Below are positions 7,957-16,149 of a DNA stretch of 30,469 nt, piece by piece (the stretch's first letter is position 1; every line of letters begins with the position of its first letter). A model generated the notes under the pieces. That model ran no database searches. It was not told where the DNA came from and worked only from the letters and a program-made list of their open reading frames with translations. This DNA comes from a virus. The stretch spans positions 1 through 30,469 of the IMG/VR virus record IMGVR_UViG_3300028840_000716. The stretch is one strand, 5' to 3'. The translations under genes were made by a program, and so were the position numbers.

Positions 7957-9942
7957 TTATATCGCTCCCATCGCGGGCAATGACGAACCCAAAGCATTTA
8001 GAGCCGGGTTGGGACTTTGGCAATCAACGCCGCCGTTTGTCTGCCCCGTTCCCTGGAAATAAACCGGACCGTAATAATAGTTGTAATAATTTTGTGTGGC
8101 TGTGCTTGTCAGTGTCCCAGATCCAGCCACTCCACCGCCAGCCGTACCCAGCCCGGTTGCGTCTAATCCGCCCCCGCCAAAATCCAAACCTAGTAAATCA
8201 AGGATTGGCTGAAACGGTGCAAGGATAATACCGACAACGGTATTGAGAAACTGAATCAATGGCGCAACCATTGAAAGGATGCCGGACATCAAGCCTTGAA
8301 TGATGTTTGTACCAATTTCCATAAACACAGTAGACGGCGAAGAAATACCAAAGATGCGCTTGAATAGATTTATAAGCGATTCTGCTAATGTTTGTATTCT
8401 GCCATACAAACCAAACGACATGATATTTATTCCGGTTTCTATGCCTTCCACAATACTTGTCCCTATTTCTATGGCAATGTTTTTTAACCTGGTTGCTCCG
8501 ATCTTTACGTTAGCCTGAAAAGTTGCAACGTCTGGATCTCTAAATATTTTAGCTAAACCCTCTAAAAGAAGATTTGCACCAGAATCGATGACACCTTGAA
8601 ACACCTCAATCAATCCATTCCACAAGGCAGCACCAACAGGACGCCAATCAATTATTTCGATAATAATATACAATCCCTCAAGCGTTGCGGTTATGGCAAG
8701 ATTAAAAACTTCCGTAAGAGCGTTGGCAATCGGCTTCCAGTCCATAGAAACTATTTGGTCTGACAGTATTTGCAACCCACGTATAAAAATATTACCGAGC
8801 ATTTGTCCAATCGTTTCCCCTATCCCCTGATTTTCTGTATCTTCTATAAATGTACTAATCCAGTTTGCTATATTTGCCAAAGGCGAATCGCCTTCACCGA
8901 TTTCAGCAAGGATGTTCTTAAATGTTTCAAGCGGATCTTCACCCTGAGAAATGGCAACATTAAATCTAAGTATAGATTCTCCAAGCTCTGAAAATATAGG
9001 AGAAATATCGCCAAGCTGATATAAGTTCATTCCAAGACTGGCAAGGAACGCAGTAAAATCAACATCTTCACCACTTGCCCAATCTTTGAAAACATCAACA
9101 AGTTTTTGTATTGGTTCTGTTACTGCTCCGGCAATCCTTCCAATATCATCAAGGATGGGGCGGAGTATTCCGCCCTCTTCGACTGCGCTACCGACCCACT
9201 TTGTTAAATCTGCGAAAGCAAAGACAACATTACCAAATGCCTCTTGAAACGGCTCACCAACGGCGACCTTGATGTCATCAAAATAGCGCGGGAATGAACG
9301 TAACACCTTCCCCGGTTCTTCCATTGCTGCTGCGTATGTTCCGGCGATAATCGCGCCGTATTCCATTACTGCGTTTAATGCAACCTGTTGCTTTTCTGCG
9401 GTCGTCATGCTTTCAACGGTTCGCCCGTTCTCGTCCGCCCATTCTTTATAAGATAGTTGCAAGTCAACAATAATCCCGGCATGACGTAATACCAGAGGAT
9501 TCAATGTTGTAATCCCATAGATGATATTATCCAGCGCTTCTGACGAGTTGGTTTGTGCGATAACGGCTGAGTCTTGTGCTATCCTTGCAAGGTCTGTCGC
9601 ATAAGATAAATCAAGTTGAGCTTTTATAAAAGATGCAACCGTTGATTGAGCAATTCCCGCCTCAATACCTTGCGCCCGTATCGCTTCAACAAGCGGAGGA
9701 ATTGACGCGGCATTGATACCGTTCTGCTCTGCCAGTACTCTATTTACCGTTGCGAGTTCTTCAACACTGGCAGAAGCTAACAAACTTTCTTTCCCAAACT
9801 CTATCACGGGCACAACAAGCGCGTCAAAAGCCCTTTTAGCAAGATTAATGACAGATTCAATACCCGTCATAATCGAGCCAAAGTTACCGAGTACTGACGA
9901 AAAATTATCCTCTGCTATTATGTTGATTTTTACATCAGCCAT
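7957..9942 (-). CDS. tail tape measure protein
   Basis: A 661-residue protein in the canonical slot after the frameshifted tail chaperone. It is rich in Ala, Ile, Leu and Gly, with long helical stretches and several hydrophobic helices (around residues 380-420, 440-470 and 540-590), as expected for a protein that fills the tail tube and enters the host membrane. The segment around residue 535, with I-F-G-I-S-S-P-S-T-V-F, is a hallmark of many tape measure proteins. Using about 0.15 nm per residue, the tail would be near 100 nm. The C-terminus is Gly/Tyr/Asn rich. No peptidase or transglycosylase motif was seen. Confidence 0.9.
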   Translation of the reverse strand: MADVKINIIAEDNFSSVLGNFGSIMTGIESVINLAKRAFDALVVPVIEFGKESLLASASVEELATVNRVLAEQNGINAASIPPLVEAIRAQGIEAGIAQSTVASFIKAQLDLSYATDLARIAQDSAVIAQTNSSEALDNIIYGITTLNPLVLRHAGIIVDLQLSYKEWADENGRTVESMTTAEKQQVALNAVMEYGAIIAGTYAAAMEEPGKVLRSFPRYFDDIKVAVGEPFQEAFGNVVFAFADLTKWVGSAVEEGGILRPILDDIGRIAGAVTEPIQKLVDVFKDWASGEDVDFTAFLASLGMNLYQLGDISPIFSELGESILRFNVAISQGEDPLETFKNILAEIGEGDSPLANIANWISTFIEDTENQGIGETIGQMLGNIFIRGLQILSDQIVSMDWKPIANALTEVFNLAITATLEGLYIIIEIIDWRPVGAALWNGLIEVFQGVIDSGANLLLEGLAKIFRDPDVATFQANVKIGATRLKNIAIEIGTSIVEGIETGINIMSFGLYGRIQTLAESLINLFKRIFGISSPSTVFMEIGTNIIQGLMSGILSMVAPLIQFLNTVVGIILAPFQPILDLLGLDFGGGGLDATGLGTAGGGVAGSGTLTSTATQNYYNYYYGPVYFQGTGQTNGGVDCQSPNPALNALGSSLPAMGAI

Positions 9943-10446
9943 TACGCATCATCCTCAAGTTTGCTTCTTCTGCGAGCCTGTTTTGTCTGCGGGTGTATTC
10001 TTCCGCGTATAACTTTCGACGGCTGCGCCAAACAAGACGCCGCCAGCGCGTAAGCCTTTCACCTGTAACATCCCAGGGGGGAATATGCCAATCGTTTGCA
10101 GTTTCTATTGTTCCGACCCAAGCGGGGACCCGGAGCCCTGTGGCTCGACTTCGGAAGGCGAGTTCAACGGATCCCCGTTCACTTTTGGGACTGTTGAATT
10201 TTGCATACCTTCCATGAAGGCGGATACAACGTCTTTGATCCGTGACATCGAAATCTTTGCGAGTTGTTTCATGGCATCTTCGTGTTTGATGGGTTGTCTC
10301 TTTTCATCAACCATGAAACGAGCCAGGACGGGGCGCAACCTGTAAAGCTTTAACGATTCCCCGTCCTGCACTCTCTCAAATACTTCATATTCTTCCCAGC
10401 TTAGATTATTGACGCCTTCCTCAGTCAGGTGAAAGTTTATTTCCAT
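9935..10446 (-). CDS. tail assembly chaperone, -1 frameshift product (gpGT-like)
   Basis: The reading frame starts at 10446, shifts back one base at the heptamer C CCA AAA (10183-10189), and continues to a TGA at 9935-9937. The product would be 88 residues from the zero frame plus 82 from the -1 frame, 170 in all. The -1 frame is open across the whole zero-frame tail and reads like real protein, including W-H-I-P-P-W-D-V and a basic RWRRLVWRSRRK stretch, both typical of the T part of gpGT proteins. Such fusions bridge tape measure and tail tube during tail assembly. It overlaps the tape measure start by 8 bases. The shift itself is inferred from the heptamer, the frames and conserved synteny. 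Confidence 0.8.
10105..10446 (-). CDS. tail assembly chaperone, unshifted form (gpG-like)
   Basis: This 113-residue form ends at a TAG in the zero frame. The N-terminal 75 residues are acidic and helical (W-E-E-Y-E-V-F-E-R, followed by a charged KHEDAMKQLAKIS helix), as in gpG-type chaperones. The last 30 residues are a low-complexity Pro/Ser/Gly tail, which fits a sequence constrained mainly by the overlapping frame. The gene lies between tail tube and tape measure, the invariant position for this pair. Usually the short form is made in large excess over the fusion. Confidence 0.85.
   Translation of the reverse strand: MEINFHLTEEGVNNLSWEEYEVFERVQDGESLKLYRLRPVLARFMVDEKRQPIKHEDAMKQLAKISMSRIKDVVSAFMEGMQNSTVPKVNGDPLNSPSEVEPQGSGSPLGSEQ
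10183..10189 (-). promoter_or_regulatory. programmed -1 ribosomal frameshift slippery site
   Basis: The heptamer CCCAAAA read as C CCA AAA fits the X XXY YYZ rule exactly in the zero frame of the tail chaperone. After slippage the next codon is AGT and the -1 frame stays open for 82 codons. It plays the same role as lambda's GGGAAAG. A GC-rich stretch follows within 15 bases and could form a stimulatory structure, but I did not resolve a clear stem. Confidence 0.75.
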
Positions 10447-10458
10447 GTATCGCGCTTT

Positions 10459-11460
10459 CTAGGGTAACGCGCTGAGCGTGTTGACCACTGTAATGGCTCC
10501 GAACTTCGAGCCGGTTGAATCATAACGGGCAAGGAACTCACCTTCGATTACATCGTTGCCGTTCCGGTCGCCGATCTTCTTGAACGATTCCCATTTGCCA
10601 GCCAGGTCAATCAAGCATTTTTTGGTGCTGTACAAAGTTCCCGGTGTAGCCAATGTCGAGCCGGAAATGTCAAGGCGAACGAGTACTGGGGTTTCTGCAC
10701 GCCAGTTTACCTTTTGAGCGGCTGATACTGCGTCATGCTCGAAAGTACAGCGTAATCGGACTTCAGGCGCTAAAGTCTGTACAAAACTAAAATACAGATT
10801 ACCATCGGCGGTGTACTTTGCAGTCATGCCAGTCTTGACGGATAACTGTGCGGCGAGTAATGAGTTGGATTTGATCGTTCCACCCCAAGAGCCTCCAATC
10901 GCATCAATGTAAAGCCGTGTCTTTTGGAATAGCATCTCTTCGACGGTCGGGATCGTGATCGCGGCGGTGAAGGCTTGCAAAGCAACCTGCCGCCCGGTAA
11001 TGTTCGCTCCCACCATCCACGCCTGACGCTCATCACCTGTCATGGTGAAGTCGGTAACGTGACAGTATTCCATCACCTCAGCTTCCTGGTTATCCCCGCC
11101 CTCGATGGTGTAAGTCTTGATTACATTGGGGGCGGTGGTCGGGAAGGTATAAGCGTAAATGTATCCGCTTCCCGTTGTCCCGTCTGTGGTCGGCGTGGCG
11201 GTCTTGATACCCATCTCCAACAAGTGCGGGAACATCTCAAAAGTCGCCGGGACGGATTCAATCAATAACCCGCCTTCATACTTGGGGGTATAACTGCGAT
11301 CCGTTCCACTCAACAAACCGACATCTTCGTTTGGAAACTTGACTTCACGTTTATCTTCAATCGTTCCCATACCTCGCCAAATAAAGGTCGGCGCGGTGAT
11401 GGTGCCTGAAGTGGTTTCGCGTCCGAATTGGAGCTTCCTTAAAGCTTTTATTCCTGCCAT
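10459..11460 (-). CDS. major tail tube protein
   Basis: A 333-residue beta-rich protein placed between neck genes and the tail chaperone, where the tail tube gene always sits in siphoviruses. It starts M-A-G-I-K-A-L-R-K-L-Q-F-G-R-E-T and contains a conserved W-R-G-M-G near residue 28. An Ig-like or extended C-terminal part (last 90 residues) may decorate the tail surface. A ribosome binding site (AAGGTG) precedes the ATG, and the gene overlaps the small upstream gene by 13 bases. At 333 residues it is larger than a minimal 150-250-residue tube protein. Confidence 0.78.
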   Translation of the reverse strand: MAGIKALRKLQFGRETTSGTITAPTFIWRGMGTIEDKREVKFPNEDVGLLSGTDRSYTPKYEGGLLIESVPATFEMFPHLLEMGIKTATPTTDGTTGSGYIYAYTFPTTAPNVIKTYTIEGGDNQEAEVMEYCHVTDFTMTGDERQAWMVGANITGRQVALQAFTAAITIPTVEEMLFQKTRLYIDAIGGSWGGTIKSNSLLAAQLSVKTGMTAKYTADGNLYFSFVQTLAPEVRLRCTFEHDAVSAAQKVNWRAETPVLVRLDISGSTLATPGTLYSTKKCLIDLAGKWESFKKIGDRNGNDVIEGEFLARYDSTGSKFGAITVVNTLSALP

Positions 11461-11627
11461 TTTTCACCTTCTTTTTGTTTGGTTTCGCGCTTCTTTTTTG
11501 GCGCTTCTTTTTCATAAAGTCCGGTGGCTAGTAATTTCTTTTCGCCTCCGAACTCTTTTACTTCCTCATCTGTCAAATCACGGGCTGGGATGCCCGGTAT
11601 AAAACCTTTGCCGTTGTGTATCAACAT
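11448..11627 (-). CDS. small neck-region protein, 59 residues
   Basis: A short gene that fills the only apparent gap in the late operon. It starts at ATG 11627-11625, overlapping the previous stop as TAATG, and ends with TAA at 11448-11450 inside the tail tube gene. The product contains F-I-P-G-I-P-A-R-D-L-T-D-E-E-V near its N-terminus and a very basic KKKRETKQK tail. Small proteins with an IPxRDLT/S-xEE pattern occur in the neck region of many siphoviruses and are usually unannotated; their role is unknown. The double overlap and protein-like composition support it as real. Confidence 0.7.
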   Translation of the reverse strand: MLIHNGKGFIPGIPARDLTDEEVKEFGGEKKLLATGLYEKEAPKKKRETKQKEGEKWQE

Positions 11628-12049
11628 TAGAAACCATCCCGACGCGCTACAACTGAGATAGCGTCGTCTATTTCCTGCGGTAGTTTTGCAACTTCCTCAT
11701 CCTGAATGTCTCTCCATAACATGTGCCGTCCGGGTCTTGAGTGCATCCAGGCTTGATCCAATCCGTAAGCATTGCCGACCACATACTTTGTATAAGGAAC
11801 ACTATTAGACAATGTGTATCCGTTCGGTATGCCTGTAATGGTGTAACCTGCTGCCAATCTTCCGGTTCTTTGGTAACTCGGCAATTCCGGCGGATTATTG
11901 CCAGTCCAGTAAGATTTAAGTCTTTTGACAATCGCCTGCTCGGTTCGGTAAATCTGAAGCCGTCCGACCTTTGGAATTTCAGCAGCTAAATCCTGCAAAC
12001 CTTGTCTGACAAGCTCAGCGCCCGTAACCTGAATGGAAAGCTGCGTCAT
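11627..12049 (-). CDS. HK97 gp10-like tail completion / neck protein
   Basis: A 140-residue protein coupled upstream by an ATGA overlap. Its pattern fits the HK97 gp10-like family: an N-terminal strand, a helix with EQAIVKRLKSYWTGN, and an R-T-G-R-L-A-A-G segment followed by a V-P-Y-T-K-Y-V-V-G strand turning into an H-S-R-P-G-R loop. These proteins form the neck ring joining head connector to tail. The conserved RTGRL and PYxxYV motifs are clear. Its place after the connector and before the tail tube fits. Confidence 0.8.
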   Translation of the reverse strand: MTQLSIQVTGAELVRQGLQDLAAEIPKVGRLQIYRTEQAIVKRLKSYWTGNNPPELPSYQRTGRLAAGYTITGIPNGYTLSNSVPYTKYVVGNAYGLDQAWMHSRPGRHMLWRDIQDEEVAKLPQEIDDAISVVARRDGF

Positions 12050-12471
12050 AGGTTTATCAACAGCTTCACATTGTTCATCAGGAAGCGATAACCAATGTGC
12101 TGAACTCCGCCATAAACAACATCGGGTATAAACTCAATCGATAGAAAATCGAAAGTGTTTATGGTCCCGCTGAATATATCGCCCCCTGTGCTTAGTTCGC
12201 CAAGCAAGGCAGCAGGGACGGTATCAAGGAACGGTGTCAGGGTTTCCATGTCTAAAGCAATATCACGGCGTGGTATCAATAAGTCGATTGCAATGTTTAG
12301 TAAACTTTTCCGCGTTCCGATGGGACCGATGTCAATCTCGCCCGTTATGACATACGTTACAGCAAACGGAGATTCATTCATCGTCTCGCGCGGGTAAGTG
12401 GGGGCGAGCGTTACACCGGAAACGCCATCCACAACGGCGGCAATTGCGGCAACCGCTGTTGCAACTGTCAT
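12046..12471 (-). CDS. probable tail terminator / neck protein
   Basis: A 141-residue protein between the head-tail connector and the gp10-like protein, joined to both by ATGA overlaps. It begins with an Ala/Val-rich helix, then a Y-P-R-E-T stretch, several beta strands, and a closing strand with G-Y-R-F-L-M. This resembles the short alpha-beta tail terminator or minor tail proteins of siphoviruses. The gene order (terminator-like before gp10-like) is slightly unusual, so it could instead be a head-closure protein. Function is inferred mainly from synteny and size. Confidence 0.55.
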   Translation of the reverse strand: MTVATAVAAIAAVVDGVSGVTLAPTYPRETMNESPFAVTYVITGEIDIGPIGTRKSLLNIAIDLLIPRRDIALDMETLTPFLDTVPAALLGELSTGGDIFSGTINTFDFLSIEFIPDVVYGGVQHIGYRFLMNNVKLLINL

Positions 12472-13067
12472 GCAAACCTCACGTATGCAGAAATCAAGGC
12501 GCAGACATCCGGGTCGAGTTTCGGGATCTGTAATCTCATTTCACCCAGCGGGGTCATGGCGGATTGACCTAATGGGGTAATGTATCTTTTGAACAGGCGC
12601 ACGGACTGAAGCACGCACGCCCGATTGATGGGTTTTGGAATAGCAGACCAACCAAACGTTCCCACGATCTTGACGCCCTTCTTGGTTCCTGGAAATGTAT
12701 ATTCCCCGTCCGGGGTTGTCTCGATCATTGTGAAGGCGTGTCCGTCTGTGGAGGCATTAAAGGGAAGTAAATCGTAATCCGTCGCCGCCCAAGTATTCTC
12801 ATAAGTTCGGTCGCCATCATCATCCGTGTAAATCGTCAATCCTGTTGCGGTTGCGATGTCATCGACATACAAGGTGTCACTTAGTTCGGACGTGTAGTAC
12901 CTGGTTTCGGTGGCGCTGTAAAAGTGGCGCCCCGTCCAGTTATCAATCTCACGGGATACACCCTCGATGACAGTTTCAAGAATGGTGTCATGATCGGTGT
13001 TTGAGATATTCAAGACATCCGTTGCCTTTATTTCTGCCAAAGTGGCGTAACCGTTTGTTATGGTCAT
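12468..13067 (-). CDS. head-tail connector protein (gp6-like adaptor)
   Basis: A 199-residue protein. I place the start at the ATG at 13067, which overlaps the glycosyltransferase stop as ATGA; a longer 231-residue reading has a very basic N-terminus that is only the overlap with that gene. The N-terminus Y-A-T-L-A-E-I-K-A, followed by D-T-I-L-E-T-V-I-E-G-V-S-R-E-I-D-N-W-T-G-R, is the characteristic helix pair of phage gp6/gp15-type adaptors that bind under the portal ring. The C-terminus carries the long basic helix and an ending I-S-A-Y-V-R. Confidence 0.8.
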   Translation of the reverse strand: MTITNGYATLAEIKATDVLNISNTDHDTILETVIEGVSREIDNWTGRHFYSATETRYYTSELSDTLYVDDIATATGLTIYTDDDGDRTYENTWAATDYDLLPFNASTDGHAFTMIETTPDGEYTFPGTKKGVKIVGTFGWSAIPKPINRACVLQSVRLFKRYITPLGQSAMTPLGEMRLQIPKLDPDVCALISAYVRFA

Positions 13068-13783
13068 TGTTCTCCGGTGTTGTTGAATACCGAGGCACTG
13101 TCCCACGCGATGAAATCGGCGGCGCTTGTGGGAACATCCCCGACCAGATGACCGACCACGCAAGAGCGGTCAACATAGGGTATAAATCCTGCCATTCTTG
13201 CGTTTTGAAAGAAACGGCGATCTTCTCCGCCGCCTTTCAACTCGTCGTCCATCTCGAACCATAAATCAGCGACATAGGGGCGCATGGTTTCAAGTACAGT
13301 CCTGTGAATGAGCGTAAAACTTGTACTTGTAAAATCAACGGGGACAAGCGCGTCATCCGGTCTTGGGTCAATGACGAACGGACCGAACTTGATCCACTCA
13401 GGGCGGGCATAGAACCATTCGCGCGTATCATTTATCCTTTGTATCATGCGCTCCTCTTGCCCTTCGTATGAGTTCCATATATGCGGGACGGGCGGAGACT
13501 GCCTCATGAAAATCAGCGCACTTATAAGCGGATTTTCCCACGACAAAAGACGGTTGACCGCTTCCGGTGAAAACACAACGTCATGATGACATGAAAGCAG
13601 CCAGTCATCCTTTGACTTCAGGAACTCTTTTACAAACTCATTCCATATATATTTTACGTTTCCGGGTCCGGTGTGCTTTAGTGTTATCTTTCCGTCTTTC
13701 GGTTGGATGACGTTCAGCCAGCTATCCACACAAGCCCAGCGCGGGTTCCCGTTTGATGGTATCCATAAAGTGATATTGTTCAA
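13064..13783 (-). CDS. GT-A-like glycosyltransferase
   Basis: A 239-residue protein that looks like a family-2-type glycosyltransferase. It opens with I-T-L-W-I-P-S-N-G-N, has an acidic metal/nucleotide site in S-C-H-H-D-V-V-F (Asp68) and a GGGEDRRFF motif near residue 190, followed by the A-G-F-I-P-Y-V-D and V-G-H-L elements usual in this fold. It would move a sugar from a nucleotide donor to an acceptor. The start is TTG at 13783; no ATG exists near the expected N-terminus. It lies among head genes, between a putative capsid accessory protein and the connector, and is coupled to the latter. With the sugar cassette nearby it may glycosylate the virion or a host glycan; the acceptor is unknown. 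Confidence 0.78.
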   Translation of the reverse strand: MNNITLWIPSNGNPRWACVDSWLNVIQPKDGKITLKHTGPGNVKYIWNEFVKEFLKSKDDWLLSCHHDVVFSPEAVNRLLSWENPLISALIFMRQSPPVPHIWNSYEGQEERMIQRINDTREWFYARPEWIKFGPFVIDPRPDDALVPVDFTSTSFTLIHRTVLETMRPYVADLWFEMDDELKGGGEDRRFFQNARMAGFIPYVDRSCVVGHLVGDVPTSAADFIAWDSASVFNNTGEQ

Positions 13784-13797
13784 GTACTTGCTTTTCT

Positions 13798-13821
13798 GCC
13801 CCCGGCTGTTACACCGGGGGC
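13798..13821 (-). other. GC-rich intergenic hairpin
   Basis: A perfect 8-bp stem GCCCCCGG/CCGGGGGC (13798-13805 and 13814-13821) with an 8-base loop lies between the capsid accessory gene and the glycosyltransferase. On the minus strand it is followed by AGAAAAGC rather than a T-run, so it is not a classical terminator. It may slow polymerase, stabilise the mRNA end, or lower glycosyltransferase expression from its TTG start. Confidence 0.5.
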
Positions 13822-13831
13822 GTTCGTGTTG

Positions 13832-14269
13832 TTAGTTGACGATGACGGTTGTCAAGGTGCTTGTCGGCGGGCGGTTGACCTTTTCATACAGGTTGACCGT
13901 TGCGCTCATCGGGACAGTGGACGAATCCACAATACCCGAAATCTTCAAAAAGCGCGAGCCAGCAGGAACAGCCAGGTCGATCACATAAGCACCGTGAGAA
14001 ATAAGCCCGGATGACTTTGCACCCAGGAAAGCACCCGGTACAGATGCGTAAGTTGTAGCGCCCACGACGGAGCTATTTGATCCAGCCGCGCACCATACGC
14101 CGATTGAACTGGCTTTAATGGATGCGTCCGCACCGGGAACGCCAAAGGTGAATACAAACTTCGCGCGCCCGTAACCGTGAGCATCAATAGCGGTTCCCAC
14201 AAGTGCGCCGCTGGTTGTGCTGTTGCTCATGGCAAGTTGGACATCTTCTCGATCAGGGGATCTTTTCAT
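13832..14269 (-). CDS. putative capsid decoration / accessory head protein
   Basis: A 145-residue protein immediately after the capsid gene, with a strong ribosome binding site (AAAGG, 9 bases before the ATG). It is small-residue rich (Ala, Gly, Ser, Thr, Val) and predicted to be all beta: repeated short strands end in a V-N-L-Y-E-K edge. This placement and composition fit a capsid-binding decoration or stabilising protein. No enzyme motif is present. It could also be a small fibre on the head. It is a candidate acceptor for the glycosyltransferase encoded just after it. Confidence 0.55.
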   Translation of the reverse strand: MKRSPDREDVQLAMSNSTTSGALVGTAIDAHGYGRAKFVFTFGVPGADASIKASSIGVWCAAGSNSSVVGATTYASVPGAFLGAKSSGLISHGAYVIDLAVPAGSRFLKISGIVDSSTVPMSATVNLYEKVNRPPTSTLTTVIVN

Positions 14270-14282
14270 ATTTCACCATCCT

Positions 14283-16133
14283 TTAGGTTTGGTTGGTCAG
14301 GTAGTAGATAGCTTCCTGTTGAAGCGTAGAACCACCGCGGAAAATGGAGGCGAACAAACCGACCTGTCCGTTTGCCATGTAAAGGTATGGGTTGCGCTGT
14401 ACGATCATGCCGGGTTTCTCAACGATGCCATAGAAGTTCCAGTTTCCGAAGAAAATGATCTTGGCGGCGTTGGTGGTGTAGGGTGAAACATCGTCATTGA
14501 TAACGATGGGATAACCCATCAAGCGGTCGGAGGCAATCGCACCGTCGGGGCTTGACTGATAAGCAAAACCACCTGCGGAGTGAGTGACACCGCGCAGATA
14601 CCACTTGGTCACGTTCGCCATCACAAAGGCACATTCCGAAGGCACGTTATATCCTGCGCCAAGATAACCGACAAAGGCAGCCAGTTCAGAGGGCAGGATG
14701 GTGTCAGCGGTTGCCAGAGTGTTAGCAACGGTCGAGCCTGAAGAATCAGCAATACCGAGCGGCTCGGCTGTTCCGGTTCCAGAGTGGAAAATCGTGTTCT
14801 CGGTTGCGGCTTCAGCACGCGCCAAAGCACCGACGAGCCAAGAATCGAAGTTCGTGGTGTTGTACATCAGGAACTCTTCGCTAAACTTCTGCATCTTGGT
14901 GTACTTGTACAGTACCAAATCAACCTGAGCGACTGTCCCTTCTTCCTCAGTGTATGCAGCCGCTTCGAGTGTCTTGGTGAACGCCGTGTGACTGGTCGAT
15001 TCAACAGGCACCAAAAGGTGATCTGCCTGGGTAACAAACTTCTGCGTCGGGAGTTGGCGCACAAATGAAGCGATGTCACGCTTTGCGATGATCTGATTGT
15101 AGAGCGGATCGGGGACAAGGAAACCACCGCTTCCGCCTGTGGTAACGTTCCAAGCCGCCTTAGAATCTTTAATATTGCCATAGGACGAGTCGGGGGTAAT
15201 CAAACCACCGTTCACCTGTCCAGTAGCAACCCAATGTTTGAACGCGGGGACCGCGTCATGTTCTTCGCTGAAACCCAGCTCAGTCATAGTATTAAAAGCG
15301 GGGGCTTTGCGGTTCTTGACTTCCTCAATGGCTTTCTTATAGCCTGCTTCCTCCGCCGCTTTCAAGGCAGCCTGGTTCTCAGCTTCAGCCTTAAGTTCTG
15401 CGTCACGCTTGGCAAGCGCTTCCGCTACCGCCGTATCAACGGCGGATTTGATCTCATCTTCCATGTTAATCTCCGTTTTTGTATTTTGTTCCTCGCCAGT
15501 CTCGGACAACGCCGTATCAGGCGGTAGCAACGATTTCAAGCTCTGTACAGTGTTCCTGTACTCGGCAGGTGTAGGGGTTAGGCTTGCCTCCCCAATAAAC
15601 CACGTTTTAATGTGCATCGCTTTTCCAGCTGGTTCTCTCTCTACCAGATGAGACAATGCACCCGAACTAAATCCCAGCTTCCCCTTTTCAGCCATCGCAT
15701 AAATGGCTTTCTCGTAATCGTCGCGTATGTTCATTTGCGCTTCAGCCCAAACGCCCGCATCCTGGTACTCTGTTCTAATGACTTTCCCAATGGGGCGCTT
15801 CTTGAGCGTTGAGTCCATGCCGTGATTGTAGAGTAGCGGGATGTTGTCAGGGATGTTGATTACAGACTTTGAATCAAAGTAATCCTTTGTCAAGTCTGGA
15901 TCTTCAGCGGTTGAATAGCGGACAAGGAACCCGCCGATCTTCCCATCCCCCAGTGCTTTCAGTTCATCGCTAAAATAAATCAGTTCATCATCCATGCTTT
16001 TCTCTCCTCGTTTGTTCCATATACTCATGCAAGCCGCGACTGCTTGATCGTTCTCGCGTCCTTCGCTCATCATTGCCGGGACACAGGCAGCCATCCATTT
16101 ATTTTTATCGGTATATTTGCTTACATCTGGCAT
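14283..16133 (-). CDS. HK97-type prohead protease-major capsid protein fusion
   Basis: A 616-residue polyprotein. Residues about 1-45 form a small helical leader with two W...C motifs (ending C-M-S-I-W-N-K-R-G). Residues about 48-200 are an S78-type prohead protease: LYNHG with His104, GFSSGA with Ser156/Ser157, and the GEASLTPTPA segment. Residues about 225-275 are an Ala/Glu/Lys coiled coil acting as scaffold (delta domain). Residues about 300-616 are the HK97 capsid fold, starting near the G-G-S-G-G-F-L-V-P-D region. Protease and capsid are usually separate genes. Here self-cleavage should free the capsid from protease and scaffold. A GAGG ribosome binding site lies 6 bases before the ATG, just after a strong hairpin. 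Confidence 0.92.
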   Translation of the reverse strand: MPDVSKYTDKNKWMAACVPAMMSEGRENDQAVAACMSIWNKRGEKSMDDELIYFSDELKALGDGKIGGFLVRYSTAEDPDLTKDYFDSKSVINIPDNIPLLYNHGMDSTLKKRPIGKVIRTEYQDAGVWAEAQMNIRDDYEKAIYAMAEKGKLGFSSGALSHLVEREPAGKAMHIKTWFIGEASLTPTPAEYRNTVQSLKSLLPPDTALSETGEEQNTKTEINMEDEIKSAVDTAVAEALAKRDAELKAEAENQAALKAAEEAGYKKAIEEVKNRKAPAFNTMTELGFSEEHDAVPAFKHWVATGQVNGGLITPDSSYGNIKDSKAAWNVTTGGSGGFLVPDPLYNQIIAKRDIASFVRQLPTQKFVTQADHLLVPVESTSHTAFTKTLEAAAYTEEEGTVAQVDLVLYKYTKMQKFSEEFLMYNTTNFDSWLVGALARAEAATENTIFHSGTGTAEPLGIADSSGSTVANTLATADTILPSELAAFVGYLGAGYNVPSECAFVMANVTKWYLRGVTHSAGGFAYQSSPDGAIASDRLMGYPIVINDDVSPYTTNAAKIIFFGNWNFYGIVEKPGMIVQRNPYLYMANGQVGLFASIFRGGSTLQQEAIYYLTNQT

Positions 16134-16149
16134 ACTTCACCTCAACAAC

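Noticed and set aside
13068-13163. N-terminal extension of the connector protein
   Set aside because: The very Arg-rich stretch is the overlap with the glycosyltransferase gene; the ATGA start at 13067 gives the expected adaptor N-terminus.
13784-13834. Stop-codon readthrough joining the capsid accessory protein to the glycosyltransferase
   Set aside because: The two genes share a frame with no further stop between them, but there is no readthrough context I can identify, and a coupled TTG start explains expression more simply.
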